Source of the DNA: CAILHX01 sp046155285
GTDB taxonomy: Bacteria; Pseudomonadota; Gammaproteobacteria; Burkholderiales; Methylophilaceae
Direction: 5' to 3'
DNA length: 64,000 nucleotides
NCBI GenBank assembly: GCA_046155285.1
Contig: JBJXEA010000022.1
Span: 15,084 to 79,083, forward strand
Positions within the stretch are counted from its first letter, which is position 1. The number at the start of each line of letters is the position of its first letter. Below are positions 51,367 to 60,032 of this stretch, piece after piece. Position numbers and translations under genes: made by a program. The notes under the pieces were generated by a model, which was given only the letters and a program-made list of their open reading frames with translations, searched no databases and was not told the origin of the DNA.

Positions 51367-52992
51367 ATGCTAAATCTCATCAATGTCTCCATTAAAGACC
51401 AATTAAGACTGATGACGATTGTTTTGCTTGGGCTGATGATTGCCGTCGGCGCATATGGAATCATACAATTCAGAGAGGCTAATGTTTATATTCATTCCAT
51501 GTACCAAGACCGCGTGATTGCACTGAAAACGCTAAAAATGGTCTCGGATGTGTACAACGTAGATTTAGTAAAAACGATATCCAAGGTACGCAACAAGCGC
51601 TTAAGTGCAATTGATGCTGTTCCCATCCTTGAAGAAAGCAAAAAAAGCGTACATGACGGCTGGAAAGGTTACATGGCAACATGGATGGATGATCATGAAC
51701 GTAATATGGCCAAAGAAACGGAAGCGCTGATTAATCAAGGTGATGCCAACTATGACCGCATCATCGCTTTGCTGCGTATGCAAGACGAAGAAGCCTTAGC
51801 CAATTATGTAGCCACTGATTTTTATCCTTTTGTTGACCCCATAGGCGCGCACATCAAGCAGTTGATGCTATTACAGCAAGATGAAGCCAAGAAAACTATG
51901 GATGAGGCGGAAGCGGACTACAACAGAACACTAGAATTCACCATTGCCCTCATCATTGTGGCGATATTGCTAGGGCTGTATTTAGGTCAAGTCATCATCT
52001 CTGGCATCAGCAAGCCACTGACCTTTATCAACCAAGCAATGGGGCGTATTGCCGAAGGCGACTTGACCGGCGCGGTAACGGTACGAGGCACCAATGAAAT
52101 CGGCCAGATTCTAAAATCCACGCAAACCATGCAACAAAAACTGTCCGCGCTAATTGGCGACATCAACACTAGCGTGTATGGTGTGTTTGATTCTTCCGCA
52201 CACTTGGCAGTGGCTTCCAATCAGGTCGCTACCAGCTCTAATGTACAAGCCGAGGCCACCTCCTCCGTGGCCGCTGCGATCGAAGAGCTCACCACCAGCA
52301 TAGAACAATCCTCTGCTAACGCCAGCAGCGCCGAATCACGCGCCAATCAATCGCGCGACATGGCCACCAAAGGCGCTAACGAAGTACAAATGGCGGCTGA
52401 CGAAATGAGCCAGATTGCTGAATCAGTCAACCAAACCGCTGGGCAAATGGCGATTTTGGGTCAAGAAGCACAAAAGATTGGCAGCATCGTGGATACCATC
52501 AAGGACGTGGCGGATCAAACCAACCTGTTAGCATTGAATGCTGCGATTGAAGCCGCACGCGCTGGTGAACAAGGCCGTGGCTTTGCCGTAGTGGCGGATG
52601 AGGTGCGTAAGCTGGCAGAACGCACGGCAAAATCCGCACAAGAAATCACCGCCATGGTACAAACCATACAAGAGTATTCCAGCAAGGCTTCCATGAGCAT
52701 GGAACAAGGCAATGTGCGGGTTTCAGAGGGTGTGGCGCGTGCCAATAAGGCGGGGCAATCTATGCGTGAAATCAACGATAGCTCGGCCACGGTGATGAGC
52801 GCTGTGGGGGATATTTCATCGGCGCTGGTCGAACAAAGAACTGCCAGCATGGACATCGCCAGAAACGTGGAACGCATCGCGCAGATGACGGAAGAAAATA
52901 GCGCTGCAGTGGCTGAGGTATCTTCTGCGGCGAGTAGCCTAGAAATGCTAGCGAACAATCTTAAACAAACAGTTGCGAGATTTAAGGTGTAA
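51367..52992 (+). CDS. Methyl-accepting chemotaxis protein
   Basis: A 541-residue chemoreceptor. It has an N-terminal membrane helix (about residues 14-35), a four-helix-bundle-type periplasmic sensor (about 36-185), second helix (FTIALIIVAILLGLYLGQVIISG), HAMP domain (after about 210), and the signalling tip IVDTIKDVADQTNLLALNAAIEAARAGE...KLAERT. The ligand is unknown. The start at 51367 has AAGGAT nine bases upstream; upstream in-frame Met codons would place a non-membrane stretch before the helix. No other chemotaxis genes are in the window. Confidence 0.94.
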   Translation: MLNLINVSIKDQLRLMTIVLLGLMIAVGAYGIIQFREANVYIHSMYQDRVIALKTLKMVSDVYNVDLVKTISKVRNKRLSAIDAVPILEESKKSVHDGWKGYMATWMDDHERNMAKETEALINQGDANYDRIIALLRMQDEEALANYVATDFYPFVDPIGAHIKQLMLLQQDEAKKTMDEAEADYNRTLEFTIALIIVAILLGLYLGQVIISGISKPLTFINQAMGRIAEGDLTGAVTVRGTNEIGQILKSTQTMQQKLSALIGDINTSVYGVFDSSAHLAVASNQVATSSNVQAEATSSVAAAIEELTTSIEQSSANASSAESRANQSRDMATKGANEVQMAADEMSQIAESVNQTAGQMAILGQEAQKIGSIVDTIKDVADQTNLLALNAAIEAARAGEQGRGFAVVADEVRKLAERTAKSAQEITAMVQTIQEYSSKASMSMEQGNVRVSEGVARANKAGQSMREINDSSATVMSAVGDISSALVEQRTASMDIARNVERIAQMTEENSAAVAEVSSAASSLEMLANNLKQTVARFKV

Positions 52993-53003
52993 CTAATTAG
53001 CCC

Positions 53004-53020
53004 CTCCCCTTCAAGGGGAG
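53004..53020. terminator. Hairpin between MCP and MFS genes
   Basis: CTCCCC (53004-53009) and GGGGAG (53015-53020) with a TTCAA loop, between two convergent genes, followed by A/T-rich sequence. The CCCCTCC...GGGGAG pattern resembles one hairpin of the repeat at 10.2 kb, so it may be a fragment of that family. Confidence 0.5.
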
Positions 53021-53027
53021 AAATAAT

Positions 53028-54326
53028 TCATAGTGCGTTATGGCGTGTTTCGCGCATTCTCCAAACAGCAACAAAGCTAATCCCAGCGGCGACGGAAATA
53101 TAGCCGCCCACCCAGCTTACCCCACCCATCATCACCAGCTTCTGCGCGATATAGGGCGCGAATGAAGCGCCTAAAATACCTCCCAAGTTATACGCCATAC
53201 CAGCACCGGTATAGCGTACTTGTGCCGGAAAAAGCTCAGGCAACAATGCGCCCATAGGCGCAAAAGTAGTGCCCATCAAAAACAATGCCAGTGACAAAAA
53301 CACAGTTATTTCAAGCAACGAGCCGCTGCCCAGCATAGGTGCCAGTGCAAAACCAAACAACAGCGATGCGCCACTCGCCATCATCAACACCGGGCGGCGC
53401 CCGAAAACGTCTCCCGCTTTGGCCGCTAGCGGCGTAGCCAGCGCCATGAATAACACCGCCACACATAACATGCCCAAAAACTGCTGTCGCGGAATGTGTA
53501 GTTGTGTCGTGCCGTAACTCAATGAAAATACGGTGGCGATGTAGAACAAGGCGTAGCACACTACCATCGCCAATGCGCCCAGTATCATCGGTGTCATATG
53601 CTGACGAAACAATATGACCATAGGCAGGGCGTGCTGTTGCCGCTGCTGTAATACCTTAGCGAATGCTAGCGTTTCGTCGAGCGTGTAACGCACATACAAT
53701 CCAACCGCCACCAGCAAGGCACTGGCGATGAAAGGAATGCGCCAGCCCCAGCTTAAGAACTGTGATTCATCGAGGTAGGCAGTGAGCACCAAATAGCTCA
53801 GCGTAGCGCACAGAAAGCCCAGCGGTGGTCCCAGTTGCGGGAACATGCCATACCAACCGCGCTTGCCCTGCGGTGCGTTTTCTGTGGCTAACAAAGCTGC
53901 GCCGCCCCACTCGCCACCCAGCCCCAGACCTTGGCCAAAACGCAGCACGCACAGCAATATAGGAGCTAATAATCCTATGCTTGCATAGCTAGGTAGCAAC
54001 CCTATCATCACCGTGGAAAATCCCATCACCAACAATGACGCTACCAAGGTCGCCTTGCGCCCTATCCTATCGCCAAAGTGACCAAACAAGGCCGCACCCA
54101 AAGGGCGGGCGAAAAAAGCCAAGCCAAAAGTAAGAAAAGCGTTGAGTGCTTGAGTGATTGGGGTGCTGTGGGGGAAGAACACTGGCCCAATGACCAGCGC
54201 GGCAGCCATGCCGTAGATGTAGAAATCATAGAACTCAATAGCGGTGCCGATGAGGCTGGCAAAGGCGATGCGGGTAGTAGAAGCCTTAGCCAAACTTATA
54301 GTGTTTTCGGAGCGGTTGCTTGACAT
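53028..54326 (-). CDS. MFS transporter, ProP/shikimate-type
   Basis: A 432-residue major facilitator with 12 helices. The metabolite:H+ symporter layout fits (IEFYDFYIYGMAAALVIG in helix 1, RPLGAALFGHFGDRIGRKATL in loop 2-3, QGLGLGGEWGGAALLATENAP in helix 4-5). The substrate may be an organic acid or osmolyte. The start at 54326 is the first Met near the helix; it overlaps the cupin gene by 41 nt, and a longer frame reading from 54398 is inside the cupin. Confidence 0.85.
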   Translation of the reverse strand: MSSNRSENTISLAKASTTRIAFASLIGTAIEFYDFYIYGMAAALVIGPVFFPHSTPITQALNAFLTFGLAFFARPLGAALFGHFGDRIGRKATLVASLLVMGFSTVMIGLLPSYASIGLLAPILLCVLRFGQGLGLGGEWGGAALLATENAPQGKRGWYGMFPQLGPPLGFLCATLSYLVLTAYLDESQFLSWGWRIPFIASALLVAVGLYVRYTLDETLAFAKVLQQRQQHALPMVILFRQHMTPMILGALAMVVCYALFYIATVFSLSYGTTQLHIPRQQFLGMLCVAVLFMALATPLAAKAGDVFGRRPVLMMASGASLLFGFALAPMLGSGSLLEITVFLSLALFLMGTTFAPMGALLPELFPAQVRYTGAGMAYNLGGILGASFAPYIAQKLVMMGGVSWVGGYISVAAGISFVAVWRMRETRHNAL

Positions 54327-54561
54327 CCCAAGTGCAAGCCATGCCAGCGGGGAACACCACCAAATCGCCCTTGCCAAACCTGACTGGTTCGCCGTCATTA
54401 GGCGTAACTACAACCTCGCCCTCTAGGATGTAGGCGGTTTCTGGGTCGCCATACGTCCAAGGAAAGGTCGAAACCTCTTTCGACCAGGTGGGCCAACTGG
54501 AAACCCCCAACTGATTTAATAGCTCCCTGCTGGGATTATGATCAATAGTGATTTTATTCAT
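54286..54561 (-). CDS. Small cupin-domain protein (DUF861/EutQ-like)
   Basis: A 91-residue single cupin fold (VSTFPWTYGDPETAYILEGEVVVTPNDGEPVRFGKGDLVVFPAGMACTWDV). The usual metal-binding His residues of motif 1 (HxH) are missing, as in many cupin_3 proteins, so metal binding is uncertain. It overlaps the HD-phosphodiesterase gene by 4 nt upstream and the MFS gene by 41 nt downstream, so the three genes form one unit. Confidence 0.85.
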   Translation of the reverse strand: MNKITIDHNPSRELLNQLGVSSWPTWSKEVSTFPWTYGDPETAYILEGEVVVTPNDGEPVRFGKGDLVVFPAGMACTWDVKQPLRKHYKFG

Positions 54562-55496
54562 GCGGTACTCTCGTCATGGGCAAGCGCGACGGCTTTATTC
54601 GCAATACCACGCCGCTTAAGGTTTTCAAACAGATTCTCTGCGGTAGATTCGCTAATCACTTTGAGTAAGTACTGGATATTCTTGTCTATGGAATCCATAT
54701 AATAGTTATGTTCGACCTTGAACCAGTCTTTGAAATGCGGCACTAGGTAGTCATAACTGCGCCCCAAGCCACCGTCTAGCTTTTGCTTGGTCATGGCATA
54801 AAACTCATGGGTTCGAGTGAGCAGATCATGCATATCCTTAAAATCGCCCAGCTTGGCTTCTTTGAATTCTGAAAACAAGAATAGAAGCTTTTCCAAATAG
54901 GCGCGGTCTGCCATCTGGCCGACTAAATCTGCAGTACCCACAATGCCCGCCAGCTGCTTCGCCCGCTCACTGGTAAACGCAATGTCAGCAAATGGTACGG
55001 CGGGATTGGTACACAAAATAGCCGTTTCCATGTCCGCCACCCAAGCTGGTTCCCACGATTTTTCTGTCATATAAGTCCGCATAAACTCGATACCACGATT
55101 GACGTGGGTGCGGGTGTATTTCGCGCCGCTGCCACCAGTGTCATCATTGGTCTGCGCGTAGCCAATATCGTGCGCCAACGCCGCGGTAGCCACCAAGGTA
55201 ATCTCTTCATCTTGCACGTTGTTTTGCACCAGATGCAATCCATGCAGCAACCTTAAACTGCACATGTAGACATCCATGGTGTGGCGCAAATCATGATACT
55301 GGGTGACCACTTTTTGATAGCCAGGATAATCGCCATAAAACAAATCAACGAGGTCATTGAATACTTGGCTTAAGCGGGTAAAGTCGTAATCTGGGTTGAT
55401 CTTGCGCACGATGGCGATGGTATTCGCCCAGACGTGGTCGGGATGGTCGTTGTCAAACAGATATTGCAGTCGGGATAACTCTCTAGCAGTAATCAT
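54558..55496 (-). CDS. HD-domain phosphohydrolase, class I PDE-like
   Basis: A 312-residue protein with the metal-binding arrangement of class I cyclic nucleotide phosphodiesterases. The residues are His68 and His72 (QYHDLRHTMDV), His109-Asp110 (ALAHDIGYAQTN) and Asp190 (GTADLVGQMAD). Hydrolysis of cAMP or cGMP is a reasonable prediction from the fold, but many HD proteins act on other nucleotides. The Shine-Dalgarno GAGG lies eight bases upstream of the ATG. It is the first gene of the HD-cupin-MFS unit, 4.4 kb from the predicted cyclase. Confidence 0.75.
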   Translation of the reverse strand: MITARELSRLQYLFDNDHPDHVWANTIAIVRKINPDYDFTRLSQVFNDLVDLFYGDYPGYQKVVTQYHDLRHTMDVYMCSLRLLHGLHLVQNNVQDEEITLVATAALAHDIGYAQTNDDTGGSGAKYTRTHVNRGIEFMRTYMTEKSWEPAWVADMETAILCTNPAVPFADIAFTSERAKQLAGIVGTADLVGQMADRAYLEKLLFLFSEFKEAKLGDFKDMHDLLTRTHEFYAMTKQKLDGGLGRSYDYLVPHFKDWFKVEHNYYMDSIDKNIQYLLKVISESTAENLFENLKRRGIANKAVALAHDESTA

Positions 55497-55609
55497 TTTT
55501 CGCGCCTCTTTATTGCAATATAACCAATACCTATCAATTGGTTATGTCTATATTGTTACTTGGTTAATTGCGCCAAGTTTACTCCAAATTCAATTCGGTT
55601 CAAAGGGTA

Positions 55610-57370
55610 CTATTTCCCGCGCATGAACATCTTATCCAACTCGTGCATCGTCACCTGAAACCAAGTCGGTCTGCCGTGGTTGCACTGCTCGGAGCGCTCG
55701 GTGGCCTCCATGTCGCGCAGCAAGGCGTTCATTTCGGTGATGGTCAGGCTGCGATTGGCACGCACAGCGGCATGGCAGGCCATGGTTCCCAGCAGTTCGT
55801 TGCGACGCTCAGTTAACGCGCGGCTACCGCCAAACTCACCCACGTCGCGCAACACGTCACGCGCCAATGCCACCGCATCAGCATCACTCAATATCACCGG
55901 CACCGCACGCACCGCCAACGTGGTAGGAGAAATCACCGCGAGTTCAAAACCTAGATCACGTAGCGCCCTGCCCTGTTCTGCCACCACAGCTATTTCCAGT
56001 CGGTCGGCATTAAAGCTGATGGGTAACAACAAAGGCTGCATGGCGATGGTATTGGCATCCAGCGCGTTTTTGAGCTGCTCGTACATGATGCGCTCATGCG
56101 CCGCGTGCATATCCACCACCACTAAACCCTGTGCGTTCTGCGCTAGCACATAAACCCCGTGTATCTGCGCTACGGCGAAGCCCAGTGGGTATTCTTGCGT
56201 GTTCTCCTGCGCAGAGACAGAAGCTAAGCTGGATGTAGGCGAATCGCCAAACAAGGTTTGGTAGAAATTCCCGCTCTGCTCGGCGCGTAAAGGGATTTGG
56301 GCTTGATAAGTGGGGTAAGGCTGAACCACCCCGGCGCTTTGCGCCACCCCTCCTTGGGAAGGAGGGGAAATCGGCGCTGTCCCTGCTGGAGCTGCCAGCG
56401 CCTTGTGCAGGGCGTGAAACACAAATCTATGCACCGACTGGCTATCCCTAAACCGCACTTCGGTCTTGCTGGGATGCACGTTGACATCCACTCCTGATGG
56501 GTCTAACTCCAAAAACAGCACGAAGGCCGGATGTCGCTGATGATGCAGCACGTCCTGATACGCCTGCCGAATGGCGTGCGCCAGCAGTTTGTCACGCACA
56601 AAACGGCCATTGACGAAGCAATACTGTATATCGCGCGACGAACGCGAGAAATTGGGGCTGGCCGCCATGCCCCGCATCCTAAGCTGGTCGCCACCCTCGT
56701 CTATGGAGAAAGCATTCTCGCTAAACTCCTCGCCCAATAGCTCATGAATGCGCCTAGGCGTATCGCTAGCCGCCAAATGCCACTGTGCGCGACCATTGTG
56801 AACGAGGCTAAAAGCCACGTCGCTGCGCGACAAAGCCACGCGCTTGAACGCCTCTTCGCAATGCCCAAACTCAGTAGCTTCGGTTTTCAGAAACTTGCGC
56901 CGCGCCGGCGTGTTGAAATACAAATCGCTCACGTCAAGTGTGGTGCCTGCGTCCAGTGCCGCAGGTTGTGCCGCGCTGATACTGCCGCCATCGGCCTCCA
57001 CACGCCATGCATGGCGCTCATCTGTCACACGGCTAGTCAGCGACAAACGCGCAATAGAAGCGATGCTCGCCAGCGCCTCGCCACGAAACCCAAGGCTACG
57101 CACATTCTCTAAGTCATCGAGATTGCTGATTTTGCTGGTCGCGTGTCGCGCCAAAGCCAGATTGAGCTGCTCTTTAGCAATCCCGCCACCGTTATCCGTC
57201 ACCTTCAACTGCTTTACTCCGCCCTGCTGCAAAGCCACTTCAATCGCCGTAGCACCCGCATCCAGACTGTTCTCCAGAAGCTCCTTCAACGCAGCAGCAG
57301 GGCGCTCCACCACCTCCCCCGCCGCAATCTGGCTGATGAGTTGGTCGGAGAGTAAATAAATGCTAGCCAT
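55610..57370 (-). CDS. mutL: DNA mismatch repair protein MutL with an in-frame repeat
   Basis: Mismatch-repair ATPase linking MutS to strand incision. The 586-residue protein has the GHKL ATP site (ELLENSLDAGAT, DNGGGI, RGFRGEALASI), the N-terminal fold to about residue 325, a linker and the C-terminal dimerisation/endonuclease domain. The metal motif reads DMHAAHERIMYE (Met where most have Gln), followed by ACHAAVRANRSL and CNHGRPT. Residues 334-349 in the linker come from a dispersed repeat copy. The 3' end lies 113 bp from the divergent HD gene. Confidence 0.95.
   Translation of the reverse strand: MASIYLLSDQLISQIAAGEVVERPAAALKELLENSLDAGATAIEVALQQGGVKQLKVTDNGGGIAKEQLNLALARHATSKISNLDDLENVRSLGFRGEALASIASIARLSLTSRVTDERHAWRVEADGGSISAAQPAALDAGTTLDVSDLYFNTPARRKFLKTEATEFGHCEEAFKRVALSRSDVAFSLVHNGRAQWHLAASDTPRRIHELLGEEFSENAFSIDEGGDQLRMRGMAASPNFSRSSRDIQYCFVNGRFVRDKLLAHAIRQAYQDVLHHQRHPAFVLFLELDPSGVDVNVHPSKTEVRFRDSQSVHRFVFHALHKALAAPAGTAPISPPSQGGVAQSAGVVQPYPTYQAQIPLRAEQSGNFYQTLFGDSPTSSLASVSAQENTQEYPLGFAVAQIHGVYVLAQNAQGLVVVDMHAAHERIMYEQLKNALDANTIAMQPLLLPISFNADRLEIAVVAEQGRALRDLGFELAVISPTTLAVRAVPVILSDADAVALARDVLRDVGEFGGSRALTERRNELLGTMACHAAVRANRSLTITEMNALLRDMEATERSEQCNHGRPTWFQVTMHELDKMFMRGK
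56324..56371. repeat. Repeat half-unit inside mutL
   Basis: 48 bp nearly identical to the right half of the repeat at 10290-10335 (reverse complement) and to the left half at 10217-10264. Read in the mutL frame it encodes SPPSQGGVAQSAGVVQ (residues 334-349), without stop codon and exactly 16 codons long. Confidence 0.9.
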
Positions 57371-57435
57371 AATGTGGGGAAAGTCTAAAATCGTATTTTA
57401 CCTGCTTTGCTAGATTCAACTTAAGGAAACCTATC

Positions 57436-58230
57436 ATGAAAATAAACGAAAAACTGGTATTGGTCACGGGAGCCTCTAGCGGCATGGGTGAAGGCATCGC
57501 CAAGGCCATGGCGAAAGCTGGTGGCAAGTTGATTCTGCTGGCTAGAAACCAAAAAGAACTAGAGCGCGTTGCTAATGAAATCAAAGTGATGGGTGGCGAA
57601 GCGCATGTGTTCTCCGTGGATTTGAAAGATGCTGAGGCGGTGGCAAATGTAGCCGCACAAATCAAACAGCAACTAGGAATCCCAGACATTCTCGTCAACA
57701 ATGCAGGCGCCGGAAAATGGCGTTTTGTGGACGAAACCACACCGGCTGAAGCCGTAGAAATGATGGCGCTGCCCTACTTCGCCGCGTTCAACGTCACCCA
57801 CGCTTTTTATGCGGACATGGTCAAGCGCAACAGCGGCCACATTGTCAACGTCAGCTCCGTCGCCTCGCGTTTTGTCTGGCCGGGCGCAACCACCTATACC
57901 GCCGCACGCTGGGCGGTGCGCGGCTTCACTCAAGCACTGCGGGCAGATTTGCACAGCACCAACATCGGCGTAACGCTTTACGAATCCGGCACAGTGAAAT
58001 CGCCCTACTGGGACAATAACCCCGGCAGTCACGAGCGCGAACCAAAGATCGCCATGCTCATCCCGCAACTTACTTCTGAAGAAGTCGGTAAGGCCGTGGT
58101 GTGCGGCGTAGAGCGCAACAAAAAGCTCGTCATCGTCCCCTTCATGATGAAAGCCATCTACTGGCAGCACGTATTTTTCCCGTGGCTGGTGCAGTGGTTG
58201 TTGATTAAGACGGGATATAGCCGCAAATAA
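57436..58230 (+). CDS. SDR-family oxidoreductase with YxxxR
   Basis: A 264-residue short-chain dehydrogenase-like protein: TGASSGMGEG at residues 11-20, NNAG at 88-91, catalytic-type Ser140 in VSSVAS and Tyr154, but Lys158 is replaced by Arg (YTAAR). The C-terminal part ends in hydrophobic stretches (MMKAIYWQHVFFPWLVQWLL), which may contact the membrane. Substrate unknown. It is divergent from mutL with a 65-bp gap holding AAGGAA before the ATG. Confidence 0.85.
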   Translation: MKINEKLVLVTGASSGMGEGIAKAMAKAGGKLILLARNQKELERVANEIKVMGGEAHVFSVDLKDAEAVANVAAQIKQQLGIPDILVNNAGAGKWRFVDETTPAEAVEMMALPYFAAFNVTHAFYADMVKRNSGHIVNVSSVASRFVWPGATTYTAARWAVRGFTQALRADLHSTNIGVTLYESGTVKSPYWDNNPGSHEREPKIAMLIPQLTSEEVGKAVVCGVERNKKLVIVPFMMKAIYWQHVFFPWLVQWLLIKTGYSRK

Positions 58231-58231
58231 C

Positions 58232-59584
58232 CTAGTCTTTAGCCAATTTAGATTTCGCCAGCGCCGGATTAGACGCAAAATACTTCTTGATCCCGTTCAA
58301 AATCGCCTTGGTCAGCTTGTTTTGGTATTCCTCACTATTGAGCCTGCGCTCTTCTTCCGGGTTGCTGATGAAGGCCGTCTCTACAAGGATAGACGGGATG
58401 TCTGGCGATTTCAGTACGGCGAAACCCGCTTGTTCTACCGCATTTTTATGCAGAATGTTGATTTCCCCTAAATGCTTCAACACGGCTTTCCCCAACTTCA
58501 AACTATCGTTGATGGTGGCGGTTTGCGAGAGATCCAGCAGAGTTCTGGCGAGGTTAGGATCTTTGTCATCCAAACTCACGCCGCCTATCAGGTCGGATTC
58601 ATTTTCCTTTTTAGCCAAATAACGCGCCATCGAGCTCGTAGCGCCGCGTTCAGACAGGGCAAATACCGAAGAGCCACGTGCGTCAGGGCGAACAAAGGCA
58701 TCGGCGTGAATAGACACGAACAAGTCGGCCTCCAGCTTGCGTGCCTTGACCACGCGACCATGCAGCGAAACGAAGTAATCACCATCCCGCGTCAGCACCG
58801 CTTTCATGTCAGGCACTGCATCTACGGCAGATTTAAGTTTTTTAGCGATGGCTAAAGTGATGTCTTTTTCGTGCGTGCCATTAGCGCCCCGTGCGCCTGG
58901 GTCTTCGCCACCGTGGCCAGCATCTATGGCGATCACAATACCGCGACTGAGCTTGGGAATAGCCTCTGCTGCGACCTCTGGCGTTGAATCCTCAGGCTTT
59001 TCAGTCTCTTTATCTGGCGCAGGTGCTACGGCTTCTGCGGGCTTTTCTGATGCTGGTTTAACTGGTTCTGATTTATTAGGGTCCCATCCACCCGCCTCTT
59101 CTGCGGCAGGAGGCGCTTCCACTGGCGGCTCTACCGTCTTGGTGGGGGTTTTAGGTTCAACAAGTGCCATCAGTGCGTCTTGTTTGGGATATAAATCCAA
59201 CACCAGACGATCTTTATAATCTCCAGCAGGCTTGAGCGCGAACAACTTAGGCTTAATCGCAACCTTCAGGTCTATCACTACGCGCACGGTGCCGGGCTTG
59301 AAGACCGCAGTACGCACCGCTTTAATATATGGGTCGCCGCCTTGTATCTTGGTGGCGAGCGATTTTAGCACCTCGTTCAAAGTCACGCCGTCTATATCCA
59401 GCACCAAGCGATCGGGATTGCTCAATTGCGACATGCGGTGTTCCACTGACTTGCTGGTTTCAAAGGTGATGCGGGTGTAATCAGTACCAGGCCACACCCG
59501 AGCAGCAACAATGTCAGCCGTGGGCACGGCATAAGTGACGAGCGAAATGAATAAAGCGACGATTGTTATGAGTGATTTAGACAT
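58232..59584 (-). CDS. amiC: N-acetylmuramoyl-L-alanine amidase AmiC type
   Basis: Periplasmic zinc amidase that cuts the peptide from glycan during septal splitting. The 450-residue product has a signal peptide (to about residue 20), an AMIN domain (about 23-130) for septal targeting, a proline/glutamate-rich linker (EAPPAAEEAGG, PEKPAEAVAPAP) and the Amidase_3 catalytic domain from about residue 215 (DAGHGGEDPGARG, SIHADAF, ESDL). The 3' end faces the SDR stop by 1 bp. Confidence 0.94.
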   Translation of the reverse strand: MSKSLITIVALFISLVTYAVPTADIVAARVWPGTDYTRITFETSKSVEHRMSQLSNPDRLVLDIDGVTLNEVLKSLATKIQGGDPYIKAVRTAVFKPGTVRVVIDLKVAIKPKLFALKPAGDYKDRLVLDLYPKQDALMALVEPKTPTKTVEPPVEAPPAAEEAGGWDPNKSEPVKPASEKPAEAVAPAPDKETEKPEDSTPEVAAEAIPKLSRGIVIAIDAGHGGEDPGARGANGTHEKDITLAIAKKLKSAVDAVPDMKAVLTRDGDYFVSLHGRVVKARKLEADLFVSIHADAFVRPDARGSSVFALSERGATSSMARYLAKKENESDLIGGVSLDDKDPNLARTLLDLSQTATINDSLKLGKAVLKHLGEINILHKNAVEQAGFAVLKSPDIPSILVETAFISNPEEERRLNSEEYQNKLTKAILNGIKKYFASNPALAKSKLAKD

Positions 59585-60030
59585 TGTTGACCTTGTGTTG
59601 TGTGCGCCGTAATCGTGGCTTTACGCCCAGTGTGTTGAACAGCTAAAGCAATTTCAATATCCGCCACTGGCAGCAAACTGGCAGCTTTTTCAGGCCACTC
59701 TACTAAGCAAACAGTGTGCGCATTGAAGTATTCTCTAAAGCCTGCGGCCTCCCACTCTTCATCATCAATAAACCTATATAAATCAAAATGATATATATTT
59801 AATCCAGAAATCACATAAGACTCAACTAGGGTGTAAGTCGGACTTTTTACCTTGCCCTCAAAGCCTAAGCCGCGCAGCAAACCACGGCTGAACGTGGTTT
59901 TGCCTGCGCCCAAATCACCGCGCAACCAAATGGTCAAACCAGCTTGCAGGCTTTTGGCCAATTTCGCACCCAACTCAAGCGTAGCGGCTTCGTCAGGCAG
60001 ATTAACGGTAAAACTTGAGCTATCATCCAT
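59566..60030 (-). CDS. tsaE: tRNA threonylcarbamoyladenosine biosynthesis ATPase TsaE
   Basis: ATPase of the TsaBDE complex that installs t6A37. The 154-residue protein has the P-loop GDLGAGKTTFSRG and the motif SPTYTLVESY. It overlaps amiC by 19 nt downstream and is divergent from queG with only 2 bp between the start codons, so promoters must lie within the coding ends. Confidence 0.95.
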   Translation of the reverse strand: MDDSSSFTVNLPDEAATLELGAKLAKSLQAGLTIWLRGDLGAGKTTFSRGLLRGLGFEGKVKSPTYTLVESYVISGLNIYHFDLYRFIDDEEWEAAGFREYFNAHTVCLVEWPEKAASLLPVADIEIALAVQHTGRKATITAHTTQGQQCLNHS

Positions 60031-60032
60031 AC

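Noticed and set aside
58806..59219. Ser/Ala/Gly-rich frame on the + strand inside amiC
   Set aside because: Antisense of the amiC linker; no start signal or family match.
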